A stretch of 64,000 nucleotides of DNA from Lunularia cruciata (Eukaryota > Streptophyta > Marchantiopsida > Lunulariales > Lunulariaceae). The notes beneath the pieces are model-generated. The model made no database searches. It was not told the origin of the DNA and saw only the letters and a list, made by a program, of their open reading frames with translations. Location of the stretch: assembly GCA_948567375.1 (NCBI GenBank), contig OX419756.1:42794333-42858332 (forward strand), in the 5' to 3' direction. This document shows positions 22,225 through 32,149 of the stretch, piece after piece; within the stretch, counting starts at the first letter, position 1, and each line of letters starts with the position of its first letter. The translations under genes were made by a program, and so were the position numbers.

Positions 22225-23430
22225 CTATGACGGTAATCGCTTCACAAATCGGCCCTTCATACGGGGTCGTCTTTCAGCATTCAATTTTCGAACCTCGTAC
22301 CGGATCTGCTTGGAAAAGAGACGAGTGCGCCGCTTCTCGCGGTATCTCATTACTCGAGCCTCTCTTCCACCTCCAACCTCTAACCCCTCGTCTCCGCCTC
22401 CGAGCACAGGTACTTCGCCTACTTGCTCTCTCGGGAAGCTCTCTAGGTCCAAATTCAGAGATACGTCCATGCTCGAAAAGATTGGTACGGTTTGATTCTG
22501 TCCACCATCTTCAGTCCACAGTGGACCACGTCCTGACCACGCGCTCAGAACGTCCTCATAATTCAGTTTCAGAGAGGGAACTTGTGATTTCTGATTCTCC
22601 CCGCTAAAATCTTGAAAAGGGTACAGAAGAGACACGTTCTTCTCTGTCTTTACATTTGACGAATCCAGTAGCTCTCCAAATCCAGTTTGAACATGGTCAA
22701 AACTTTCATTTTTCACAGCAGCGAGATTGTACTCCGATTTGCATCCGTCCTGGTTGAATCCCGACCCCTCCTCGCCGTTCTCATCCAGGAAATCTGCCTC
22801 GGTCACAATGTCTCCGATGTCGAGGTATTCATCATCGCTTCCGCCGACAGTATCTTCATCTCCCCTCTCGAGATAGTGAAATTCCTGAGGCACCTCCATG
22901 CTGGGAAACTCATCCGTGGGACTCATAACCCCAGGCTCACCGCCAGTAGCCGGCAGCTCTGGTACATACTGGGGAAGTGCGTGTCCCGCATCTTCAGTTT
23001 CTGAAGGGCTTTCAGGGTAACCAGGAACTCGAGTATCATCATGATTGGAGAAGAAACTTTGGGCAAGCATTTCATCTTTAATCATCCGTAGTTTCGGGTG
23101 TAAGTGATGCTTTTCTCCTTTGATCTTCTTTTGGCCACCAAGAAGCGGCTCAGTTGACGAACGCTTTGCACTAGCGGGACTACGATCGCCGCCTTTGCAT
23201 GGAGCACCATTGGGTCCGAGTCGGACCCGCTCATGCCGGAGTGCTAGGGCATTAGCACAATGAATGGAATTGTCGCAGCGGCCACACAAGTATGCCTCAT
23301 CTGCAGCACAGTACCAACGAGCTCGGTCCCGTCCACACACATCGCATGCACGGGCAGAACGTCCGGCCATAGCCATGACTGCGGCAGCCGTCTTACTCTC
23401 GGCTGATCTTTGTTCGACAGTGCCAGCCAT
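22225..23430 (-). CDS. B-box/CCT-domain transcription factor (CONSTANS-like group III)
   Basis: A complete 401-residue frame. One B-box zinc finger spans residues 29-66: C29, C32, C41, D44, C49, C52, H57 and H66 all fit the B-box pattern, with ARWYCAADEAYLC typical of COL/BBX proteins. An acidic, Ser/Glu-rich middle (about 110-340) has no second B-box. The CCT domain is at 356-398 (RVMRYREKRRTRLFSKQIRY, then KGRFVKR) and the protein ends LPS. One B-box plus CCT matches plant BBX group III (COL16-like), nuclear regulators of light and development responses; the target here is unknown. The chosen ATG has a good context (AAGATGG); M19 and M21 are alternatives. No intron interrupts the frame, although many relatives have one. 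This is the only intact host gene seen. Confidence 0.93.
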   Translation of the reverse strand: MAGTVEQRSAESKTAAAVMAMAGRSARACDVCGRDRARWYCAADEAYLCGRCDNSIHCANALALRHERVRLGPNGAPCKGGDRSPASAKRSSTEPLLGGQKKIKGEKHHLHPKLRMIKDEMLAQSFFSNHDDTRVPGYPESPSETEDAGHALPQYVPELPATGGEPGVMSPTDEFPSMEVPQEFHYLERGDEDTVGGSDDEYLDIGDIVTEADFLDENGEEGSGFNQDGCKSEYNLAAVKNESFDHVQTGFGELLDSSNVKTEKNVSLLYPFQDFSGENQKSQVPSLKLNYEDVLSAWSGRGPLWTEDGGQNQTVPIFSSMDVSLNLDLESFPREQVGEVPVLGGGDEGLEVGGGREARVMRYREKRRTRLFSKQIRYEVRKLNAERRPRMKGRFVKRLPS

Positions 23431-23493
23431 CTTCTCGTATTGGTCGTGGGAATGGACTATGGACCCAAAACGAATGCTACCGTGTGAATACCT

Positions 23494-23801
23494 CTGATAT
23501 GAGAAAGAAATTTTAATCTAAACACACGTAAAAGCTACCACATCAAACGATGTGTAGCACAATCGTCACCTCCGAGCTGAGAAACTACTTTCGATCTCAC
23601 TACTACTCGATTCTCCAGATTCACAAGAATTCGAAGTATCCAGCTGATTCGTCTTCAGACTCAGCGGTGTAAGAAGCCGTGAACTTTTGTCGCCCTTGGC
23701 GATGAGTCTTTCCATAGCAGGCATGAAAGACGTCTGATCACTCAGGGGAATCCACAACATTTGTCTACCATGAACCACAACACCAAATCAATAGAACCTA
23801 C
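23494..23801 (-). other. Candidate 5' UTR intron of the BBX gene
   Basis: On the minus strand a strong donor, CAAG|GTAGGT, lies at 23802/23801. A good acceptor with a pyrimidine run, TTTCTTTCTCATATCAG|AG, ends at 23494, giving a 308-nt intron 64 nt before the ATG. Alternatively the donor GGAG|GTGACG near 23570 gives a 76-nt intron with the same acceptor. In the first model the 70-codon ORF below is intronic. Confidence 0.4.
23566..23778 (-). CDS. 70-codon ORF upstream of, and in frame with, the BBX gene
   Basis: Starts MVHGRQMLWIPLSDQTS and ends SSSSEIESSFSARR, stopping 136 bp before the BBX ATG. It is in the same reading frame as BBX, with stops between. Its GC content is exon-like and its tail is Ser/Glu-rich. 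It could be an upstream ORF that limits BBX translation, an N-terminal exon (removal of a 93-nt intron from GGAG|GTGACG to CACGGTAG would join the frames), or intronic chance. I recognise no family. Confidence 0.3.
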   Translation of the reverse strand: MVHGRQMLWIPLSDQTSFMPAMERLIAKGDKSSRLLTPLSLKTNQLDTSNSCESGESSSSEIESSFSARR

Positions 23802-23970
23802 CTTGAGAAATCTCCCCAACTCAAAGGATCTGACGATCTCCTTCTCTCGCATAAGCAAGCAACTTCTAACTTCCTCTCTCTCCTAGTCTCTCAGTTTTCC
23901 CTTCACATCACATCACGTAGAATTCTACAAAACAAGCTTCAGAGAGGAATTCCCTCGTCCTTGTGCAGGC

Positions 23971-23978
23971 TATTTTAT
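23971..23978 (-). promoter_or_regulatory. Weak TATA-like box for the BBX gene
   Basis: ATAAAATA on the minus strand, about 540 bp before the ATG. It is followed by a GA/CT-rich stretch that looks like plant 5' UTR and contains two minimal upstream ATG-TGA pairs near 23910. The assignment is tentative. Confidence 0.3.
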
Positions 23979-23979
23979 G

Positions 23980-25152
23980 GTCTGCTCGCTGCGTAAATTC
24001 GTCTGTGTAAGGATCTAGAACATGCGGGACCGGAGACTTCGTATAGATTTCAAAAGTGACTGCGGAACAAGTTTTGCTCCGCGCGGATTGGCTGCGTTCA
24101 TACTCTTATCTCACCTGGGCCAGATCAGCATGACATATCAGCTGAGCTTCACCTGCCACGTCAAAGTTCCAGGATGGACAGTAGTCCGCCCGTGTGTGAC
24201 AGTGAGCTCTAAAGGCTAAAGTGACAATTGCGCAAGGCCGCCATAGTGAACCCTGCCCTTGTCTCAAAATAACCCCACCTCCCGAGTTCCCTCCTTATCA
24301 GTTAGTCCTTGACCTTGTCATTCTCTTATCGCAATTGATTCACCACATCGACTTTCATTCCGACTACCTCCTACACGCTTGGGACTGGAGGGCCTTGTGC
24401 TCTTTTTGTCTTTTCGCACTTGTTTGTGCCTTGTAGTCCCTTCCCCTCTCCTTCGGATACTATTTTACATATTTCTATTTTACATATTTGTAAATATCGC
24501 ACGAACTTGGAGTTTGAGAACACATGAAAAATCAAAATAAATGTTCCTAGAGAAAACAGCTCTCTCTTCAGTTTCACTTCCAGTATCCATTGCCATGTTT
24601 CCCGTTTATTCGTTCCTGTTCTTTTGCTTGGGGATTGGGCTTCCTTTAGAGAACTGTTCTACCTTTATGGTCCCCATAGTCCACGGCCAAGTTCGTCTTC
24701 TTAATGTCCTGCTACTTCTCTTACAAACGCTTTTCCTTGGCATTTGTTTATGAATCAGAAAAAGGTCATGATGTATTCCTTTCTTTCTTCTTTCTTTCTT
24801 GGAGCTGCGGGGGAGATGCGGAGCCGGGAGAGGAGAGGGAGAGACCGTGAGACAATATCTGTAATTTCTGAGTGCTCTCTAGCATGGAGCATTCGAGTGA
24901 ATAGTCTATTCTCTTCGTTTCTCAATTTCGGTTCCGTGTGCACCTAGATTGAAGACTATGGAGAATGGAGTAGAAAGTTATGAGTATTTTTAGATTTTTT
25001 AGGGTTTAGAGTGATCATTATACATTGAGAGTGATGGGTTGGGGATTTTCATTTCCAATTTCTTGGTTTTCATGATTTCATTCCATGGGAATTTAGTTTG
25101 AAAATTTTGGAGATCAAAATTGAAAGTTATGAGAGTTTATAGATTTTAGGGT
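23980..25152. other. Shared upstream region between the BBX gene and the LINE
   Basis: No coding sequence supported. A TTTC-rich run lies at 24776-24801. From about 24960 the sequence may be LINE 5' UTR: GAAAGTTATGAG followed by TTTTAGATTTT.TAGGGTTT appears near 24970 and again near 25120, a direct repeat with about 150 bp spacing. Confidence 0.45.
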
Positions 25153-26095
25153 TTGGAGATATTGTTTTCTTATGTGAATAGGGATGTGAGGGGTTGTGGT
25201 TTTGTAGATATGGGGGAGATATGGAAAGGAGCAACATGTGTTACTATCATTATTCTTGTGCTAGCCATGGCTACACCTTTCCATGTAGGGTTGCTTAGAG
25301 CGGGTCGGGATACACTATGCCCGGTGTGTCACCAACGCTTTACCTCGCAAGGGGTAAAGACCCATGTGTGAAGGATGCACAAGGACTATGATTGGACCAC
25401 TTGGGATGCCCACGTGAGACGAGTGACCACATCGACAGCAGTGACACTCGGGATTACGCATGCTTCTTCTATACCTTTGTTGATCGTTCCAGGGATACCG
25501 ATCGAGTCTTGTGAGTGGTTAACTTCTCAGGCAGGTTGCATTTTGGGGTTATTTGAGACTAGTTTTCCATGTCCATGTCTATTCCATAGGTTACCCCGCA
25601 CACTCCATGATGAGGCTAGATAGACTTTTCGCCTACCACTAGACCGTTTGGCACGTGATCCCTTGGACGAGTTAGCATGGTTCCTATTCCTCTTACTCCC
25701 TTGATGGTGTCTTCGTTATGCTAGAGGGGGACGTGCGGGGCATAGAGAAGTGGCTACTAGATTTCATCGATTCCGAGCGGGGGATTAGGCAGCCCTTCAG
25801 AAGGAGTCTGTTAGGGCTACATGATTTAGGAGACAAGCATCGCCACAAGATACCACATATTCCACTCAATTATGACGATGTAGGACATTGGATCAGGCGG
25901 GAGAGTTTAGTAGAGCAGCACGAGCACCACACTCTTTGTTTATAGTGAGTCCTATCGATGAGACCATCTCCTCCCTACGCTCATTACATCCTATTGCAGT
26001 AGAGGGACTACCATCAGAGGTCTTAGATTATCATCCTGAGCAGCCTTTATGTCTTGATAGGTCGCTATTTGCACAAGCATTGTGCACTGCCCCTC
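25153..26095 (+). pseudogene. N-terminal part of the LINE protein: zinc finger and DNA-binding region
   Basis: The finger CPVCHQRFTSQGVKTHV, stop, RMH (about 25318-25382) is a C2H2 finger with a TGA between its two His residues. It would bind target DNA in R2-type elements. DYDWTTWDAHVRR follows. Further frame pieces are 25375-25623, 25718-25945 (KWLLDFIDSERGIRQ) and 25888-26095 (SPIDETISSLRSLHP), so the frame changes at about 25700, 25900 and 26095. A TAG at 25621-25623 stands where Gln is plausible. Confidence 0.72.
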
Positions 26096-27554
26096 GCCTT
26101 TTCTCAAGAGGCTTGTCAAGGATGGTTATGAGCACCTTAGAGATTGCTTCCAGGCAGATGATCCTTCTAGTGGTTTTACCGAGTTGTTTCAAGTGGCTGT
26201 AGCAGTAGCGAGGGGAGACATGCCTATGTCTGTTAGTCGGGTGTTAGGTGCTAGTCTACTTCTTGCGATGGAGAAGGACACGAGAGGCATTAGACCGATT
26301 GCTATTGGAGAGATCCTTTTGCGTTTGGTCAGTCGTACCATTGTCCTTCAACATCATTCTCACTTTCGACAACACCTTAGTCCACATCAGTTTGGAGTAG
26401 CTACACTTGGAGGATGTGAGGCTATATCTCTATGTATTAGAGCACTCCTAGATATCCATCCGGAGTGGGTCGTCCTATAGGTGGATGTTGAGAACGCTTT
26501 TAATAGCATCTCACATGCATCCATCTTTAGAGAGCTTAGGGAGGCTGGTGGATCCTTGGCAAGTCTCATTCCTTTTGTGTGGTCTTTTTATGGCTCTCCG
26601 GCTTCCCTTTACTACCAGCATGGTGGTTCACAGGAGGGAGTCACCGTCTTGGAGTCAGCTGTTGGTACACGTTAGGGAGATCCTTTGGGGGGGCCCTTAT
26701 TTGCCATCGCTCACTTTAGAGCTCTACTATCTACTACTTTGGCCATGTCAGGTTGTGTATTTCACTCCTTGGCAGATGATACACACATCGTAGGCCCTAT
26801 AGATCAGATTAGGCGGGCCTTTGACTACTTGATTGCCGAGCTACATCTAGTAGGCTTGAGAGTCAAGGTGTCAAAGTGTGGGGCATGGTCCCCTCTAGGT
26901 ATCCCTCCCCACCTTGAGCTTCCAGAGGGTTGTATCACATCCACAAATGGACTTTGTGTTCTTGGAGTGCCAGTAGGATCGGAGGATTTTGTCACACGCT
27001 TCTTAGACATTGCTCTTGCAAAAGATGTTCTCCATGTGGATGACCTTCCATTACTAGGAGATCCGCATGTGGCATTTGGTATACTATCTTCCAGTATTGC
27101 TCGTCGACCATCCTACCTCATCCGTACAGTTCCTTCCTCACCGTCCTTCTTATCACATATGAGAGCATTTGATAGGAGGATTATGGGAGTCTTTGGTGAT
27201 ATTATTAGACCAGGGACTTTTGAGTGTGTGACCGGGGATTTGGCACATAGACAGACGGCTCTACCAATCTCATGTGGTGTGGTTGGCTTGCTTTCTATGG
27301 AGGAGATGACACCTATAGCATTGTTGGGTAGTTGGGCTCTCTCGGCACCCCTACTTTCCTCTCGTTTTGTGGTTGCTGATAGGCCGGTTTTGGAGACTTA
27401 TGTGACAGAGGTGGAGGGAAGATCCTTTTCTCTCCAATTGTTATTGTGGCAGACAAGAGACAGTCTATCCCTACGAGCACAAGAGGATTTTCCACCTTTT
27501 GCTTCACTATTGTCAGATTGGACTAGAGGTTTACAGTCTTCCTTGATGGAATGA
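26096..27554 (+). pseudogene. Reverse transcriptase of the LINE
   Basis: A single frame broken only by three stops. It begins KRLVKDGYEHLRDC; TRGIRPIAIGEILLRLVSR is the early RT block. Motif A is VDVENAFNSISH, motif B is GDPLGGPLFAIA (the preceding Gln is a TAG at 26673-26675), and motif C is FHSLADDTHIVG with the catalytic DD. The thumb region runs to 27554, ending in TGA. A TAG at 26478-26480 directly precedes motif A. Two of the three stops fit a single CAG to TAG change. The RT is of the non-LTR type, with the long spacing between motifs expected for it. Confidence 0.88.
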
Positions 27555-28431
27555 CAGTATGAGCATGCGCTATATTCTCTCTTAGTCGACTCGTCCATTC
27601 CTCAGGCTACTAGAGCACGTCTTCGCTCTTGCTCTGGCAAGGGTGTAGGCTCTTGGATCCTAGCTCGACCATGCATTAGGGCTTTCCGACTTGCACCAAC
27701 TACTTTCTCTATAGCGATGAGGTTTCGCCTAGGTTTGGTCCACCCATCTGCATCTCCATTACTCACGTGTGAGTGTGGTTCTACACTAGATGCAGCAGCA
27801 GTCCACATGACACGGTGTCCTTTTGGAGGACAAAGGATAGCTACCCATGATGCCATTAGAGACATAGTGTTTGCTATGGCACGAGAGAGTGGATACTTGG
27901 CTTGAGGAGCATTTATATGCTTTGGAGACGACACGTGTCAAGGTAGACTTATACTTGGTCCAAGATGATCAAGTGACAGTAGCGGATGTCGTGGTTACGG
28001 ACTCTACGCGGGATACAGTTTTGGAGGGAGTGATTACCTATCCCCCTGGATGGGCGGCAAGTGCAACAGCAGGTCGCAAGGTCTCCAAGAATAGGGGCAT
28101 GCAGCGAGGTCACCTCTTTGTTCCTCTAGCCTTGGAGTTATATGGAGCGATGGACACGGCATTTGACACATTTGTCAAGGAGTGCGCGAGAGCTTATCAT
28201 GTTAGGCGTCAAGGGGTTACACTCTCACTCTCATACTTTGTAGCATATTTTAGACAGTGTGTGTCCATTGCTCTACAGAGTGCAGTGGCTGGTGCAGTCC
28301 ATAGGAGAGCAATCACATTAGGTGATGTTTCTTCGGATACTCCAGTTGTGTGTAGACCGTACGACTTGCATAGCTCGGATATCTTAGGTGCGGTAGGGCA
28401 GATTTCTCATATAGACTCTATTGGGGCTTAG
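27555..28431 (+). pseudogene. Zinc motif and restriction-like endonuclease of the LINE
   Basis: CECGSTLDAAAVHMTRCPFG (about 27769-27828) is the zinc motif just before the nuclease in R2-type proteins, followed by GQRIATHDAIRD as in that family. After a frame change near 27900 the nuclease continues: RVKVDLYLV, VTVADVVVTD and TAGRKVSKN. These place Asp, Asp and Lys as in the K-P-D, D, K pattern of PD-(D/E)XK nucleases. The frame ends at TAG 28429-28431 (ISHIDSIGA). The enzyme would nick the target so that DNA synthesis can start there. Confidence 0.8.
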
Positions 28432-28547
28432 CCCCATGTTACCTTTTTTGTCTCTCCCTTGTCCGGCTTGATGGGGTCTTCCCATCCTTCGTTTTTCCTA
28501 CACGGTCGCATTTCATTCCTGCGGGTAAGGGTTGGCCACGGATAGTC

Positions 28548-28590
28548 TTTGTACACGAGAACTTAATTTTTGTACACGAGAACTTAATTT
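28548..28590. repeat. 21-bp tandem repeat, two copies
   Basis: GTACACGAGAACTTAATTTT occurs twice in a row, 21 bp apart, about 40 bp after the LINE 3' end. Confidence 0.9.
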
Positions 28591-29645
28591 TTGTTGGCGA
28601 TGTGGTACTTTACTTAATACTTATTTCCATTCAGAGGAACCAACCCAGCTTCTTACATTTGATCATTTGTCAAAATGGGACCGATCTTTTAACCCGGATC
28701 AGCAAATTTCTAGACTCTCACCTTCTACATTAATTTTTCGCAACCACATACAAGTAAATTGATAACTGGTAACTCTAGTTGTTTCAGTACGAATGTCATT
28801 GCCCGTATATAAAAGCTATGCACGCAAGGTACACATCTCGGTTTATTCTGCACTGCATAAAACAAGAAATCTCAATGCCTTTATTTCATTACAACAGCAG
28901 GGATATCAAAACTGAGTTGGGAATACAGATCTGTTCTATGAGTGTGTATATTATTCGGAAAATACGACATAAGTAGTATTAGATATGTCCCTGGAGGTCT
29001 CGATCTTGATACGGATGAATACGCGTCGAAAGTAGTAACTGTCCATGAAATTCAGCATCCTCGTAGGATTATATTTCTGAATTTATTGTTATGCAAATTG
29101 TCAAAGAGGAGCCATGTTGTTGTGCAATTAGGGTCGTCTATCTCATGATCGTGAATGCCTCGTTGGTTCCTACAAGCAACCCATTTACAGTTACCCCCAC
29201 AGCAGTTCCTCGTCACTGAACCTCCTCTTGGTAAGAGTGCATCTTAGAGTTCGACGACTGTTGTTTCCATACACATGGTGAGTAGTAATGTCCTCCAGGA
29301 TTAGCGGTAGCTAATTTGAGAGGCTGGATCTGCTCTTTAAAACTCCCACTCAACTCACCACTCCCTCAAATAAAAGTTTGCACCAGTCGACCTTAACATG
29401 GCAAAGTTGACTTCACAAGAATGGGACTAAATATACTCCAAAAAGAAATAGGAGCTGATATTTGATATTTCCTAAAGTTCGGTGGCCGAACCAAAGAAAG
29501 CATGCCCTTTTCTCAGCGCAGTGCATGCCAGATTTATTTTTCAGACTGGCATGAGAAATCTTGGAAAGGACAGCGTATCCAAATCCGCGTCCTAGTTTGT
29601 CCGGAAGGAGTTCGGGATTGTGCACGCGGATAACATTTTATCTTC

Positions 29646-29680
<35 letters not shown>

Positions 29681-30788
29681 GACTGTACTGCCGCGAGACT
29701 AGAGAGAGGAATCTACTTTTACCAACCACTGCAAGGAACTCAATGACATTCTTTGGGTTCACGTAGACATTATTGTACTGCGTTGCAAATCATTGCATGC
29801 ACCGCGAAAATGAAAAAGCTTGAAAAAGTTGCGGATATGCGTCGAACTCAAATTTATTCCCATAATCGCCATCACAATATAAAAGCAATAAGTTCGAAAT
29901 CTCCTTATCTCGAGCTCTTGCTTTCTCAGTTACTTCGAAATGATTATTATCTCAAGGAGGCCTGGGATTGGAAGCCACTTATGTCCACAGTCTTTACTTT
30001 CTCCTTTCTCATTCCTTCCGATAGTTCTGAATCTTGTGGAAAATATTGGGCGATCTTTCTGTCTATAATAAGATATCTCCTCTTGACAGCTGAGTGCCCA
30101 TCAACGTCAGACCTACTGTAGCGCAAAATCGTGACTATGGGCCCAGTTTTCCATCAAAGACCTACTTTGCACTGCAACTTCCTCAGTTAATAAGTGGCTA
30201 ACGCTCCCGACGACCTATCACACATCACCGTTCTTATGTACTGGGGAGCATTTGCTGCCCGTGAGTTCGACAAAGCCAGATTGGAACTCGCTGCAAGAGC
30301 GTGGGGCTCGAGCAAGTAGTTTTATTGCTGTTGCAAACCATGGCGTCGAAGTTTGGTGTACAATGTAGAGTTCGGTAAGTGTTAGTGGGGTAACGGCAAC
30401 GGCAAAGTCTCGATCCGAGTTACAATGCATGCCTACGAGGGAAGAAGAATCAAAATAGGCCTCCCGAAGAACAGGGCCAATCTTGTGTTTTCTCTGCCCT
30501 AAATAGAACTGCCACTTTATGGGAAAACCGTTTGCCCGCTTGCTTTTACTCTCCTCTACCTACAGTCAACTTCTTTGCCTCCCAACAACCCTCATTATGC
30601 AACGATTAAAAACGAGTCACCTCAATGATGTTCGTCGACCATTGTCCAGTGGTAAGTTTCAGTACTCAAAAGATATTTTGCATTCTCTTAGTAAATATGC
30701 AGAGCCTCCTCGCGTTTCAGTTAAAATGATAGTCTTTGAAATCCACGTTTTCAGGTTACGTGCATATCGTTTTTAACTCCGCGATATC
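28591..30788. other. No gene recognised
   Basis: Moderate GC, short ORFs in all frames (up to 122 codons, 29753-30121), none with a motif I know. Apart from a compound microsatellite nothing repeated was seen. It could hold short exons that need transcript data to find. Confidence 0.4.
29646..29681. repeat. Compound microsatellite (AG)n then (ACAG)n
   Basis: A run of about five AG units is followed by about six ACAG units. Confidence 0.95.
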
Positions 30789-30881
30789 GATACTATTGGG
30801 GCCGAGTTCCATTTTACCTCTTTTGTCTCTCCCTCATACGGCTTGATGGGTCTTCCATCCTTCTGTTTGCTACGCGGTCGC
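30789..30881 (+). mobile_element. 5'-truncated tail copy of the LINE
   Basis: This 93-bp block matches 28413-28509. It begins in the last codons (CTATTGGGGC), continues through TTTTGTCTCTCCCT and CGGCTTGATGGG, then CTTCCATCCTTC and CGGTCGC. The match stops at the same 3' point in both copies. Same orientation, extreme 5' truncation and a shared 3' end are the hallmarks of target-primed reverse transcription. No coding capacity remains. Confidence 0.8.
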
Positions 30882-31082
30882 CTTTTTTACTTAGAGTCCG
30901 CTGATTAACAATTGCATTACTGTACTACATTAACCTAGAGACGACACATAAAGTGCGAGTACTGTACATGTTCAAGAGTTTCAGCAAATGAAAGAGGATT
31001 GTACTTGTGCATGGAATATGACATGAACGAAATAGGAAATGATTGAGAGTATAGAGAAACGAACGCTGAATCACTGCAAGAA

Positions 31083-31345
31083 TCTATTCTCCCATTGGAT
31101 CTTCCAACAGTTGGTCTCAGTTCCATTTCCCACATCTCTCGTGTACAGAAGGTCCTTTTCGAGGAGTAACGTAAGGGGGTCTGAAAGTTTACAGAAATTT
31201 CGTTGTTTGCATGAAAGAAAATATTCTCCCATTAAATATCTCGACTGTTGCTCAATTTCATTTCTCACTTTCTCTCATGTACAGAAGGTTCTTTGATTGA
31301 AAGAACCTTCTGTACATGAGAGGTGTGGGAAGAACTGTAAGCGGA
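31083..31345. repeat. Cluster of two direct and one inverted repeat copies with a perfect hairpin
   Basis: Copy 1 (about 31085-31160) and copy 2 (31219-31294) share ATTCTCCCATT, then TTCCATTTCCCAC-like and GTACAGAAGGT sequence. Copy 3 is inverted and starts at 31300. Copies 2 and 3 form a perfect 23-bp stem (31272-31294 with 31300-31322) around the 5-nt loop GATTG. Copy 3 continues as an inverted match to copy 1 (GTGTGGGAA). It could be a small foldback element or a hairpin RNA source. Confidence 0.85.
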
Positions 31346-32079
31346 TCTGAAGTTCTTCACACATTCATTCGTTCCATGCACCCGGTGAACAAAAAGAGAA
31401 GCACATGATGATCTTTAGAAGCGAATAAATAGAAACATTGCAGCCCAGTGGGTACGGGTAACCGATATGTTCTGAAATCAGTGTCTACTATCTATTTTCG
31501 AATGGAGAGAACGATCCAAACCTAGGACTCCAGCATCCACCGCAAAAGTCTACCACTCGAGGAAACAATTGCAGTCAATAATATGAATGGGCATAGTAAA
31601 AACGTCGAGTGAGCTCGAAGGTTAGCTAGCTAAAGGGTTGCAATGAACCCACATAAGCTCCAACGGGATATCTCAAAAGCTGCTGGTCTTCTATTGGATC
31701 CTGGAATTGGTCCCTTGCTCATTTGAACCGATTTAGTATCCCGGAGTATGCAGAGTTTCGTGGATCCAATCTCGCCGTTCTCTGGGATCAGCGTGGATGC
31801 TTGGAGGACGTCGATGCCTTCAAGGGCTAAGAGGAGGGGAACGAGCTGACACCACACGGTTTGCTCTCAGCCAATCACGAGCGGGAGAACTTAAACACAT
31901 GCGGTCTGCTCTAACCTGTAGTCCACTAGTCTGTCGAATATGTGGCAGCATTCGGGCAGGCAAGGGCACCAGCACCCGGAGCTGCCCTGCCCCAATGCCC
32001 GAGAGCAACTAGCAATCAAATGTCGGCATTGTAGGGAAATCTAATCGTTACCTACATGCAAAGCAAAGAGAGAATTTCA

Positions 32080-32149
32080 GGCCACCGTAGTAAATCATAT
32101 CAGATCGTCATTCTGGCCACCGTATTAAATCATATCAGATCGTCATTCT
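32080..32149. repeat. 35-bp tandem duplication
   Basis: Two adjacent 35-bp units starting GGCCACCGTA and ending CGTCATTCT differ at one base. This looks like recent local slippage or repair. Confidence 0.95.

Larger units (their letters stand above)
25153..28509 (+). mobile_element. Non-LTR retrotransposon with restriction-like endonuclease (R2/NeSL/Utopia-like)
   Basis: Domain order is an N-terminal C2H2 zinc finger, reverse transcriptase, a C-X-C-X9-H-X3-C zinc motif, and a PD-(D/E)XK-like endonuclease at the C-terminus. There is no apurinic endonuclease at the N-terminus and no RNase H. This is the layout of the early-branching LINE clades (R2, NeSL, Utopia), not of the L1 or RTE types usual in plants. 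The 3' UTR after the stop (28432-28509) has no poly-A tail, and a copy of this tail recurs at 30789-30881. Stops and at least four frame changes make it inactive, yet the motifs are well kept. The 5' end is not defined (about 24960-25153). Clade assignment is from motif layout only. Confidence 0.8.

Noticed and set aside
22227..23004. Plus-strand ORFs of 105-126 codons across the BBX gene
   Set aside because: They overlap the well-supported BBX frame in antisense and have no motif of their own.
31630..31857. 75-codon minus ORF in the GC-richer part of the island
   Set aside because: No conserved motif visible, no paired splice sites found; kept only as part of an unassigned stretch.
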